This document shows positions 23,746 to 31,916 of a DNA stretch of 64,000 nucleotides, in pieces. The notes below the pieces were generated by a model that did no database searches, was not told the origin of the DNA, and was given only the letters and a program-made list of their open reading frames with translations. The position numbers were made by a program, and so were the translations under genes. Every line of letters starts with the position of its first letter. Position 1 is the stretch's first letter. Origin of the DNA: Enterobacter asburiae (lineage in GTDB: Bacteria > Pseudomonadota > Gammaproteobacteria > Enterobacterales > Enterobacteriaceae); assembly GCF_024599655.1 (NCBI RefSeq), contig NZ_CP102247.1, positions 2,790,001 to 2,854,000 on the forward strand, given 5' to 3'.

Positions 23746-23774
23746 AAATCCCAGCCCTCGCTGGGATTTTTTTT
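23746..23774 (+). terminator. Terminator after the repressor-cassette operon
   Basis: AAATCCCAGC and GCTGGGATTT form a 10-bp stem with a CCTC loop, followed by a T-run. Confidence 0.9.
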
Positions 23775-23814
23775 ATCCCAACCCCGCAAATTATGCATCA
23801 CTCCTTACGCGAAC

Positions 23815-23829
23815 TAAACATTTTGTTTA
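23815..23829. promoter_or_regulatory. Repressor operator (OL, distal)
   Basis: TAAACATTTTGTTTA, the same dyad as the OR sites, 46 bp upstream of the second OL site. Confidence 0.82.
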
Positions 23830-23848
23830 TTATATAATACTCATTATG

Positions 23849-23877
23849 TTGACACGATTTTAAACTTTGTGTTTAAT
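23849..23877 (+). promoter_or_regulatory. Early left promoter PL
   Basis: TTGACA (23849-23854), 17-bp spacer, TTTAAT (23872-23877). These are the same hexamers and spacing as PR, and an operator covers the same bases. It drives the recombination genes through to int. Confidence 0.87.
23861..23875. promoter_or_regulatory. Repressor operator (OL, PL-proximal)
   Basis: TAAACTTTGTGTTTA, overlapping spacer and first four bases of the PL -10. Confidence 0.82.
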
Positions 23878-24027
23878 GAATTCACCAAGACGCACTACGA
23901 ACCACCAAGGCAGGACGCCCACGAAGTAGCCGCCGACGGCACATGAACAGTCGGATGAGGTGGAGAGATTAACGCGCATCAGGTGTAAACGTTCCGCTGG
24001 CCGGCGATAAGGCAAACGAGGGTGAGA

Positions 24028-24144
24028 ATGATTGATTTCGCACGCAAACCAGGACGGCAGCAAGCCGTAAAACTTAACTTGTTCGAAGTGATTCTTCGCC
24101 GCCTGTGCTACCTGCTGGCGCAAAAGGGGAATCCAGATGTGTAA
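24028..24144 (+). CDS. Small early phage protein, 38 aa
   Basis: 38 residues (MIDFARKPGRQQAVKLNLFE, then VILRRLCYLLAQKGNPDV). GAGGGTGAG precedes the ATG. Its end overlaps the following zinc-finger gene by 8 bp, suggesting coupled translation. It is basic with an amphipathic helix. It lies first on the PL transcript, where lambdoid phages carry kil and other host-takeover genes. No function is recognised. Confidence 0.6.
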   Translation: MIDFARKPGRQQAVKLNLFEVILRRLCYLLAQKGNPDV

Positions 24145-24301
24145 CTCAACGAAATGCGGGTACTGCAGCAAGCCGGCTAAACCGGAGGAAGTAGTCAAAA
24201 GTACCCTTCTCTATCGCAACGGCGCACAGCTGGCGCGCAAAGAAAAAGAATACTGTTCTGAACGTTGTGCTTCGTACGACCAGATGGCCCACGAGGCATA
24301 A
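24137..24301 (+). CDS. YdaE-like small zinc-binding protein
   Basis: 54 residues with two cysteine pairs, CGYC near the N-terminus and CSERC near the C-terminus, ending in ASYDQMAHEA. The YCSE-CAS-DQMAHE end is the same as in YdaE of the Rac prophage, a small zinc-binding protein of unknown role. Its start lies within the preceding small gene. The gene-free leader of recE follows. Confidence 0.75.
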   Translation: MCNSTKCGYCSKPAKPEEVVKSTLLYRNGAQLARKEKEYCSERCASYDQMAHEA

Positions 24302-24441
24302 CGTAAAAGCCGCGCAAGGCGGCCCGTACGTCCGGTGCTCCCGACCAAAGTTACACCGGAAAACTACTTAAAAAACCAAAGTTCACCCAATGGGCGCTAT
24401 CTCTGGCCCGGGGATCTTACATCCAAAAAAGAGGATCTCAC

Positions 24442-27400
24442 ATGGAATTTTTCTATGTAGTGAAGGCTACGCAGAAATCCGGCAAAGAAGACGCAGTGAT
24501 TTGGTTCACTGCGAAATCTGAAGCCCGTGCAAACCTGCAGCTCGATGTTGAGCTGGAAGAAGCAGGTATTGAAACCGGACGCGGTAAAGATTACGCCAAA
24601 CCTGTTCGCACCGATTTCCCGGTCTACAACGACCTCCCGGAAGAAAGCACCGTGGATTACACCTGGTGCAAAAGCTACGAACTCCAGGACGATGGACGCA
24701 CCTGGCTACCAAAGGCTGCCGCTGAGTCTACTGAAGCCGTTGACAACATTGCCGCACCGGAACCGACCGTTAAAGTCGAAACTATCGTCGAGAGTGTCCC
24801 GCTTGAAAACCGCACTCCAGCGGTTCGTTTTGCCGTCCACCTGACCAGCGACAAATACCAGTCACACATCACTAAAGAGCAGCAGCTGGCTGCCAGCGAA
24901 ATGTCACTGGATGAAGGCAACACCTATCTCCAGAACCTGCTGATGGCGAAGAGCGACATCCCTGAAGTTGCCGAACTCAGCCTGAACGCTGAGTGGAAAC
25001 TGGTTCAGGCGATTAAGCAGGTATTCGCGCCAGATGAAGCGCACGAAACTGAAATTATCGCTGCATTCATGGCTGACTGGGCGAGAGCAGATGCCGGCGA
25101 CCGCAATCAGTTAGTTGAAGAGTGGAGAAGCGGAAAGCTTATTCTTCTTAAATCAGATATCGCCAGCGAGATCGGTGTTACAACCGGTCAGGATCCAGAA
25201 CCTGAAAACGGTCTTCAGATTGACGAGAATGATGACGAAACCACTCGTTATCCAGTCGTGCGTATGCCGTTCCGGAAGCAGCTACTCGCCCAGTTCACCG
25301 CCAATGAACTGCGTCACCACTTAACCCGCGAAGAGTACGAAGCTATCAGCGCGCTGGAGATGGACACTGACAACAGCTATGTCCAGAACCTGCTGCTGGC
25401 GGCAGAAAACTGCGAAGAGGTGAAGGGTTACGATACCAAAGACCTTTGGCGCTATACCGACGCCATTCGAAAGGTGTTCAGCCAGGAGAAGCGCCACGAA
25501 CTCGCTTTGGTTCTCCGTTTTACCCGAATCTGGGCGGCGACTGATTATATTGACCGCGGCATTCTCGTTCGCGAATGGGCTGCAGGTAATCGCATCAGTA
25601 ATGTTCAGCGTACTGATTCTGGTACCAATGCAGACGGTGGCTATGTGACGGATCGCGGCGAAGGCGCGCACCACACTCTGGACACTCTCGATCTTGAGAT
25701 CGCCTGTGCCCTGCTGCCTATGGATTTCCATCACTTTGAAATCCCCTCAAGCGTTTTACGTCGCGCCAAAGAAATCGTGGCGAAGAAAGAAGAACCATGG
25801 AAATCATGGAGCGCCATCCTGCGTCATCAGCCCGGCGTACTGGCGGTGAACCGTGCGGCAATCTTCAATCTGATCCGCATCGCACCAGAAAACATTCATC
25901 ACACGCCAGCGACTCATCTTGAGTTTGTGAATAAAACCATGACGGCTGAGTTTAACTCTGCTGTGGAGTTGCTGCCGCTGTCTACTCCGGCTGTTGAGAC
26001 CGAAGCACCAGTTGAACAACCGCAGGTTGAAAATCTCGGCAGCGGCATGTTCTCCATCGATGGCCTGATGGGTGGAAATAACAATCCGGGCATCAATACC
26101 ACCTCAAATGAAGTCGAACAAACGGAAAACGCAGCGGAGACCACCAACGATGTGCAGATGGAAACGGCTAAGCCAGAAAAAGACGAAGATGTTGGTTCGA
26201 TACCACCAGGCGAAAGCACTGATGCAGCTAATACGCAGACAGATTCCATAGCGCCGGAAGAGCAGCAGTCAGAACCCGTAATCGAATACCCGGCTTACTT
26301 CGAGCCTGGCCGCTACGAAGGTCTGCCGAATGATGTTTATCACGCAGCAAACGGTATTAGCTCAACCCAGGTAAAAGATGCCCGCGTCAGCCTGATGTAC
26401 TTCAACGCGCGCCATGTGGCTAAAACTATCCCACGTACAGCATCCAAAGTGCTGGATATGGGAAATCTGGTGCACGCCCTTGCACTGCAGCCGGAAAACC
26501 TCGAAGCAGAGTTCAGCGTAGAACCTGAGATCCCGGAGGGAGCTTTCACCACCACCGCAACTCTGCGTGAGTTCATCGACGTGTACAACGCCAGCCTGCC
26601 GGCGCTGCTAAGCGCTGACGAGATTAAAGCGTTGCTTGAAGAACATAACGCGTCCCTTCCCGCTCCAGTGCCGCTTGGCGCAAGCCTGGAAGAAACGGCT
26701 CAAAGCTATATGGCTCTCCCTGCTGAGTACCAGCGTATTGAAGAAGGCCAGAAGCAAACGGCAACGGCAATGAAGGCATGTATCAAAGAGTACAACGCCA
26801 CTCTGCCGTCGCCGGTTAAAACCAGCGGTAGCCGTGATGCGCTACTTGAGCAATTAGCGATCATCAATCCTGATCTGGTGGCACAGGAAGCGCAGAAACC
26901 GACGCCGCTGAAAGTCTCCGGCAGCAAAGCAGACATGTTCCAGGCAGTGAAGTCGGTTAAGCCCGATGCCATATTTGCCGACGAACTGCTGGATGCCTGG
27001 CGCGACAACCCTGGCGAAAAGATTCTGGTTACACGCCAGCAGCTGGCCACAGCGCGTGTAATTCAGTCTGCACTCCTTGCGCACCCGACCGCCGGCATGC
27101 TGCTGACACATCCAAGCCGCGCCGTTGAAGTGAGCTATTTCGGTTTCGACGACGAAACCGGATTAGAAGTGCGTGTACGCCCTGACCTCGAGATTGAATT
27201 AGACGGCGTGCGCATCGGTGCTGACCTGAAAACCATCAGCATGTGGAATGTGAAGCAAGAAAGCCTGCGCGCCAGACTGCACCGGGAAATCATTGACCGG
27301 GACTACCACCTCAGTGCGGCTATGTATTGCGAGACCGCGGCGCTGGACCAGTTCTTCTGGATTTTCGTCAACAAAGACGAGAACTACCACTGGATCGCCA

Positions 27401-27579
27401 TCATCGAGGCGTCCACCGAACTGCTTGAACTGGGCATGCTCGAGTACCGTAAAACGATGCGCGCCATCGCAACCGGATTCGACACGGGCGAATGGCCAGC
27501 GCCGATCACTACCGATTACACCGATGAACTGAACGACTTCGACCTGCGCCGCCTCGAAGCGCTGCGCGCTCAGGCTTAA
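24442..27579 (+). CDS. recE: Exodeoxyribonuclease VIII (RecE), enlarged
   Basis: 1045 residues, longer than the 866 of Rac RecE. It degrades the 5' strand of linear duplex DNA to leave 3' tails for RecT. The nuclease is in the C-terminal third. GNLVHALALQ starts it, then PD near residue 914 and ADLKTI near 930 give the PD-(D/E)xK pair, and DYHLSAAMYCE follows. The N-terminal part contains two similar blocks of about 105 residues (about 128-232 and 276-385), both with a conserved E-M-D-NTYLQNLL-type core. An acidic linker (about 560-620) separates the halves. The ATG has GAGGA upstream. Confidence 0.93.
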   Translation: MEFFYVVKATQKSGKEDAVIWFTAKSEARANLQLDVELEEAGIETGRGKDYAKPVRTDFPVYNDLPEESTVDYTWCKSYELQDDGRTWLPKAAAESTEAVDNIAAPEPTVKVETIVESVPLENRTPAVRFAVHLTSDKYQSHITKEQQLAASEMSLDEGNTYLQNLLMAKSDIPEVAELSLNAEWKLVQAIKQVFAPDEAHETEIIAAFMADWARADAGDRNQLVEEWRSGKLILLKSDIASEIGVTTGQDPEPENGLQIDENDDETTRYPVVRMPFRKQLLAQFTANELRHHLTREEYEAISALEMDTDNSYVQNLLLAAENCEEVKGYDTKDLWRYTDAIRKVFSQEKRHELALVLRFTRIWAATDYIDRGILVREWAAGNRISNVQRTDSGTNADGGYVTDRGEGAHHTLDTLDLEIACALLPMDFHHFEIPSSVLRRAKEIVAKKEEPWKSWSAILRHQPGVLAVNRAAIFNLIRIAPENIHHTPATHLEFVNKTMTAEFNSAVELLPLSTPAVETEAPVEQPQVENLGSGMFSIDGLMGGNNNPGINTTSNEVEQTENAAETTNDVQMETAKPEKDEDVGSIPPGESTDAANTQTDSIAPEEQQSEPVIEYPAYFEPGRYEGLPNDVYHAANGISSTQVKDARVSLMYFNARHVAKTIPRTASKVLDMGNLVHALALQPENLEAEFSVEPEIPEGAFTTTATLREFIDVYNASLPALLSADEIKALLEEHNASLPAPVPLGASLEETAQSYMALPAEYQRIEEGQKQTATAMKACIKEYNATLPSPVKTSGSRDALLEQLAIINPDLVAQEAQKPTPLKVSGSKADMFQAVKSVKPDAIFADELLDAWRDNPGEKILVTRQQLATARVIQSALLAHPTAGMLLTHPSRAVEVSYFGFDDETGLEVRVRPDLEIELDGVRIGADLKTISMWNVKQESLRARLHREIIDRDYHLSAAMYCETAALDQFFWIFVNKDENYHWIAIIEASTELLELGMLEYRKTMRAIATGFDTGEWPAPITTDYTDELNDFDLRRLEALRAQA

Positions 27580-27588
27580 GGGGGATTT

Positions 27589-28674
27589 ATGCATAACACT
27601 AACGTTACCGTTGCTGACCAGAACACCGTTATTAACTCCAACGTGGCTTTGTTCGATTCCCAGTATCTGAACGCCATCAGCACATTTGCGCAGATCATGG
27701 CTCAGGGCACTGCCACCGTTCCTAAACACCTGCAGGGCAACCAGGCCGACTGCATGGCAGTTGCGATGCAAGCGGCACAGTGGCAGATGAATCCTTTTGC
27801 CGTGGCCCAAAAGACGCACCTGATTAACGGTGTGCTCGGGTATGAAGCGCAGCTGGTTAATGCAGTCATTTCACGCAGTGGCGTGCTGGCCAGCCGCTTT
27901 GAATATGAATGGTACGGGCCATGGGAAAAAGTTGTTGGAAAATTCCATATTCGTAAAGGCGAAAAAGGCGAGTACCGGGTCCCGGGCTGGACCCTGGCTG
28001 ACGAAGCCGGGATCGGCATTATTATCCGCGCAACCCTGAAAGGTGAAGATCAGCCAAGGGAACTCGATTTGCTGCTGGCTCAGGCCCGTACCCGAAATTC
28101 TACCCTCTGGGCTGACGACCCTCGCCAGCAACTGGCGTACCTGGCCGTCAAACGCTGGGCGAGGCTGTTCTGCCCGGATGTGATTCTGGGCGTTTATACC
28201 CCGGATGAGCTCGATGATCGACGTGAAGAACGAGAGGTAAACCCGGCACCGGCGCAGCACGTGAGCCTTGCAGACATTTCAGGTGACAACGTCACTACCA
28301 CTCAAACGGCTCAGGAATCAGCTCAAAACATCGATGCACTTGCTGATGATTTCCGTGATCGCATCGAGGCGGCTCAGGATGTGGATAGCGCTAAAGCTCT
28401 GCGCGCAGATATTGAAACCGTGAGAGCAACGCTGGGTTCTGCCCTGTTCACTGAGCTGAAAAACAAAGCCGTGAAGCGTTATTACCTGGTTGATGCACGG
28501 AACAAAGTCGAAGCAGCCATCAATTCATTGCCATCTTCAGATGAGCCGGATGCAGCTGCGCGGTTCGCGGAGGTAGAGCGCGTTCTTGCAGCGTCTAAAC
28601 GCCATCTGGGCGACGAATTGCATGGTCAGTTCAGCATCACCCTGGCGGACATGAAACCGGAATACGTGGACTAA
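27589..28674 (+). CDS. recT: RecT-family single-strand annealing recombinase
   Basis: 361 residues. The conserved RecT core lies in the first 220 residues (VPKHLQGNQADCMAVAMQAA, then WQMNPFAVAQKTHLINGVLGYE and YLAVKRWARLFCPDVILGVY). It binds the tails made by RecE and anneals homologous strands. The C-terminal 130 residues are a helical extension. It starts 9 bp after recE with GGGGG in front, so both are one operon. Confidence 0.93.
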   Translation: MHNTNVTVADQNTVINSNVALFDSQYLNAISTFAQIMAQGTATVPKHLQGNQADCMAVAMQAAQWQMNPFAVAQKTHLINGVLGYEAQLVNAVISRSGVLASRFEYEWYGPWEKVVGKFHIRKGEKGEYRVPGWTLADEAGIGIIIRATLKGEDQPRELDLLLAQARTRNSTLWADDPRQQLAYLAVKRWARLFCPDVILGVYTPDELDDRREEREVNPAPAQHVSLADISGDNVTTTQTAQESAQNIDALADDFRDRIEAAQDVDSAKALRADIETVRATLGSALFTELKNKAVKRYYLVDARNKVEAAINSLPSSDEPDAAARFAEVERVLAASKRHLGDELHGQFSITLADMKPEYVD

Positions 28675-28712
28675 CGAGATCGGGAGGGAAAACCCTCCCT
28701 CAAGGAGAAGAA

Positions 28713-28955
28713 ATGCGACTGATTAATCGAGGCAGTAAGCAATCCCCTTTGGCTCGCCAGGCATGTGAAATCGCACTCGCAGCCCACCAGCAAAGATATG
28801 GTGACTATGGGCGCAGCAAGATGAAAGAGACCTATACGGTGAGAGTGGAAGGCGTGAAGGTCTGGGTTGAAGTGGTCAACTGCAAGGCAAGCTACGTGGC
28901 CACAGCAATGACTGGTATGCGTCGACTGCGTTCCCTGCCCGGGCAGACAAACTGA
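28713..28955 (+). CDS. DUF4060 family phage protein
   Basis: 80 residues. The start MRLINRGSKQSPLARQACEI and the end YVATAMTGMRRLRSLPGQ are typical of DUF4060 proteins, small basic proteins in the recET-xis interval of enterobacterial prophages. AAGGAG precedes the ATG. The function is not known. Confidence 0.85.
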   Translation: MRLINRGSKQSPLARQACEIALAAHQQRYGDYGRSKMKETYTVRVEGVKVWVEVVNCKASYVATAMTGMRRLRSLPGQTN

Positions 28956-28977
28956 AACTGAAATATCAACGACTAAA

Positions 28978-29005
28978 GACCGGCATATCTATACTCATGC
29001 CGGTT
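28978..29005 (+). other. Hairpin before xis
   Basis: ACCGGCAT and ATGCCGGT form a perfect 8-bp stem with a 10-nt loop. No T-run follows. It may be an mRNA-stability or processing structure between the DUF4060 and xis genes. Confidence 0.45.
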
Positions 29006-29019
29006 ACCTGAGGTGAACC

Positions 29020-29235
29020 ATGTCGCAGGTAATTTACGATTCAGAATGGGGCGTTGCTTCAAAACTAAAAGAGAAGACAGGCCTTACCGATCGTCAGATT
29101 AAAAGCTATCGCCAAACCTCCTGGGTAGAAGGTGTTCATTTTAAGAGAATCCCATTGGATGGAAGCAGCTCCGAAGAGCGAGGACTTGTCTGGTACAACA
29201 TCCCAAACATTAACAGGTTTGTGAAGGAGGCATAA
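29020..29235 (+). CDS. xis: Excisionase
   Basis: 71 residues with a winged-helix of the excisionase family (KLKEKTGLTDRQIKSYRQTS, then WVEGVHFKRIP). Xis bends attachment DNA and directs the integrase to excision. Its stop overlaps the int start (TAATG), so the two are co-translated. GAGGTGAACC precedes the ATG. Confidence 0.88.
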   Translation: MSQVIYDSEWGVASKLKEKTGLTDRQIKSYRQTSWVEGVHFKRIPLDGSSSEERGLVWYNIPNINRFVKEA

Positions 29236-30515
29236 TGGCTGCAATGCCAACGGGTGTTGAGATCCACAACAATAAGATACGAATAAGTTTCAAGTTTCAG
29301 GGCGTTAGATGTCGAGAAACATTGAAAGGATGGATCGTAAATCCATCGAATCTCAAAAAAGCCGGGAATCTAAGGGCCAAAATTGTAAGCGAGATTCAGC
29401 TGGGCACTTTTGACTACCGGGGCGTGTTTCCGGAGTCAAAGGTAGCAGCAAAGTTTTATACATCTAAAAATATTACGACCTTCGCCGAACTTGCATCAAC
29501 CTGGTATGAAAACCATAAAATCGATCTCTCACCCAATGCCGCAAGAAGCTATGGCATAGCTGTAAGAACTTTAACAAAACTAATTGGCCCTGAAACGCTG
29601 GTTGCATCCATCACCAACAGCGACATTCTGGGCTGGAGAAAGGAATTACTGACTGGTGAGACTAACTATGCTCCCGAAAAGAGAAGAAATAAAACCGGCC
29701 GCGCCGTTAGAACAGTAGATTATTATCTGGCCATCCTGCGACAAATCCTCGACTATGCGGTCAAAAATAAAGTCATTTCATATCAACCATATGTCGGGAT
29801 AAAAAGGCTTCGCAAAGGGCAAACAAAACCCGATCCACTGCTGAGACATGAATTTGAGCAGTTGAAAGAGACTGCTCCGGCTCAGCAGAAAAACATGTGG
29901 CAATTTTTCGCTTATACCGGCGTTCGGCCCGGGGAGCTTTGCGCTCTTGCCTGGGAGGATATCGATCTTAATTCCGGCGAAGCTACGATTGCACGCAATC
30001 TAACTCAGGAAGGTTTGTTTGGACCACCCAAAACCGAAGCTGGATACCGGACGATAAAGTTACTGGAGCCGGCTCTGGAAGCATTGCGAGCTCAAAAGGA
30101 ACTTACTGGGGGTGCCCCTAAAGTACCAATCACTTTTCACCACCGGGAGTTCGGTAAAACGGAAACGCAGAAACTGCACTTTGTGTTTATGCCTCGACCT
30201 CAGAAAGGCAAGCAAGCTGCGTACTATTCAGTCAGTTCAATTGTGTCATTATGGGATATTACGGTAAGACGATCGGGAATTCGCCGCAGACGCCCCTATC
30301 AGCTGCGTCATACATACGCATGCTGGATGTTGTCGGCAGGTGCTAATCCTGCTTTTATAGCGAATCAGATGGGTCATGAGAATGCAGAGATGGTCTTCCA
30401 TGTATACTCTGCGTGGATAAATGCTCTCGATAGCGATCAGGTATCATTTTTGAATCAGCGCTTTGGCGGATATGCAAATGCCCCTATAGTGCCCCTGAAG
30501 GTAAAAACAAAGTAG
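29235..30515 (+). CDS. int: Tyrosine integrase
   Basis: 426 residues. The N-terminal arm-binding domain (about 1-80, DUF3596-like) is followed by a core-binding domain (about 85-185) and the catalytic domain. Visible catalytic residues are Arg in TGVRPGEL, Lys in TEAGYRTIKL, His-x-x-Arg in QLRHTYACW, His in NQMGHENAEM and Tyr in FHVYSAW. All are present, so it should be active. It ends only 29 bp before rstB, and no terminator lies between. Confidence 0.95.
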   Translation: MAAMPTGVEIHNNKIRISFKFQGVRCRETLKGWIVNPSNLKKAGNLRAKIVSEIQLGTFDYRGVFPESKVAAKFYTSKNITTFAELASTWYENHKIDLSPNAARSYGIAVRTLTKLIGPETLVASITNSDILGWRKELLTGETNYAPEKRRNKTGRAVRTVDYYLAILRQILDYAVKNKVISYQPYVGIKRLRKGQTKPDPLLRHEFEQLKETAPAQQKNMWQFFAYTGVRPGELCALAWEDIDLNSGEATIARNLTQEGLFGPPKTEAGYRTIKLLEPALEALRAQKELTGGAPKVPITFHHREFGKTETQKLHFVFMPRPQKGKQAAYYSVSSIVSLWDITVRRSGIRRRRPYQLRHTYACWMLSAGANPAFIANQMGHENAEMVFHVYSAWINALDSDQVSFLNQRFGGYANAPIVPLKVKTK

Positions 30516-30560
30516 TTAATTACTTGATTTCCCGGTGATATTTAATGAAAAAGCTGTTTG
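30516..30560. other. Right prophage-host junction (attachment-site region)
   Basis: Phage coding ends at 30515 and host rstB begins at 30545. The crossover core must be in this gap or within the first codons of rstB. Without the other junction the core repeat cannot be defined. Confidence 0.6.
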
Positions 30561-31843
30561 TGCAGTTTTATCTTTTGCTGTTTGTCTGCTTCCTGGTCAT
30601 GACCATGCTGGTCGGGCTGGTCTATAAATTCACCGCCGAACGTGCGGGCAGGCAGTCGCTGGACGATCTGATGAAAAGCTCGCTCTATCTGATGCGCAGC
30701 GAGCTGAGAGAGATCCCGCCGCACGACTGGGCGAAAACCCTCAAAGAGCTGGATCTGAACCTGTCATTCGATTTACGCATCGAGCCGTTAAAAGATTTTG
30801 AGCTGGATCCGCCCGCCATGCAGCGTCTGCGCGACGGGGACATCGTCGCGCTGGACGAGAAATACACCTTTATCCAGCGTATTCCGCGCAGCCATTACGT
30901 GCTGGCCGTCGGGCCGGTGCCCTATCTCTATTATCTGCACCAGATGCGTCTGCTGGACATGGCGCTGATGGCCTTTATCGCCATTTCGCTCGCGTTTCCG
31001 GTCTTTATCTGGATGCGCCCCCACTGGCAGGACATGCTGAAGCTGGAATCCGCCGCGCAGCGCTTTGGCGAGGGGCATTTTACCGAACGCATCCACTTTG
31101 ACAGCGGTTCCAGTTTTGAACGTCTGGGCGTGGCCTTTAACCAGATGGCCGATAACATCAATGCCCTGATTGCCAGTAAGAAGCAGCTGATCGACGGGAT
31201 TGCCCACGAGCTGCGCACGCCGCTGGTTCGCCTGCGCTATCGTCTGGAGATGAGCGAGAATCTGACGGAAGCGGAGTCTCAGGCACTTAACCGCGACATT
31301 GGCCAGCTTGAAGGGCTGATTGAGGAGCTGCTGACCTACGCGCGCCTCGATCGTCCGCAAAACGAACTGAACCTCAGCACGCCGGACCTGCCCGCCTGGC
31401 TGCAAACCCACATCGATGACGTTCAGAGCGTGAACCCGCAGCGCACGCTGTTAACGCGCGTCACACCGGGTGATTACGGCGCGCTCGATATGCGCCTGAT
31501 GGAGCGCGTGCTGGACAACCTGATGAACAATGCCATGCGCTACAGCGAAAGTACGCTACAGATTGGGCTGGATTTGCAGGGCAATCAGGCCAGCCTGACG
31601 GTAGAGGATGACGGTCCGGGAATTGCCCCGGAAGCGCGAGAAACCGTGTTTGAACCGTTTGTCCGCCTCGACCCCAGCCGCGATCGCGCCACAGGCGGAT
31701 GCGGCCTGGGACTGGCGATTGTCTACTCTATCGCGCAGGCGATGGGCGGCACGGTGCATTGCGAAGAGAGCGAGCTCGGCGGCGCGCGCTTCTGCTTTAG
31801 CTGGCCGGTGTACCATAACATCGCCCTTCCCGTCCCTGCCTGA
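30545..31843 (+). CDS. rstB: Sensor histidine kinase RstB
   Basis: 432 residues, complete, one shorter than E. coli RstB. Two membrane segments (about 7-27 and 137-157) flank a periplasmic domain, then HAMP, a dimerisation domain with phospho-accepting His221 in AHELRTPLVR, and the ATPase with DDGPGIA and GGCGLGLAI. It phosphorylates RstA, part of the PhoP-linked acid and low-Mg response. In E. coli rstA precedes it directly; here the prophage does. The ribosome site before the ATG is weak (CCGGTGAT). Confidence 0.96.
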   Translation: MKKLFVQFYLLLFVCFLVMTMLVGLVYKFTAERAGRQSLDDLMKSSLYLMRSELREIPPHDWAKTLKELDLNLSFDLRIEPLKDFELDPPAMQRLRDGDIVALDEKYTFIQRIPRSHYVLAVGPVPYLYYLHQMRLLDMALMAFIAISLAFPVFIWMRPHWQDMLKLESAAQRFGEGHFTERIHFDSGSSFERLGVAFNQMADNINALIASKKQLIDGIAHELRTPLVRLRYRLEMSENLTEAESQALNRDIGQLEGLIEELLTYARLDRPQNELNLSTPDLPAWLQTHIDDVQSVNPQRTLLTRVTPGDYGALDMRLMERVLDNLMNNAMRYSESTLQIGLDLQGNQASLTVEDDGPGIAPEARETVFEPFVRLDPSRDRATGGCGLGLAIVYSIAQAMGGTVHCEESELGGARFCFSWPVYHNIALPVPA

Positions 31844-31885
31844 CCTCAACCGCACGCTGGCCTGACCCGGCGTGCTGTGCTATAT

Positions 31886-31908
31886 GATAAGTATGTTGTA
31901 ACTAATGA
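31886..31908 (+). promoter_or_regulatory. Replication terminator (TerB-like) site
   Basis: The core AGTATGTTGTAACTAA (31890-31905) matches the Ter consensus of E. coli TerB. It lies 8 bp before the tus start codon, where Tus binding both arrests forks and represses tus. Confidence 0.93.
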
Positions 31909-31916
31909 GAGTGCTT

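Noticed and set aside
23876..23929. Short ATG frame directly at PL
   Set aside because: Its ATG overlaps the PL -10 element, so it lies before the expected transcription start.
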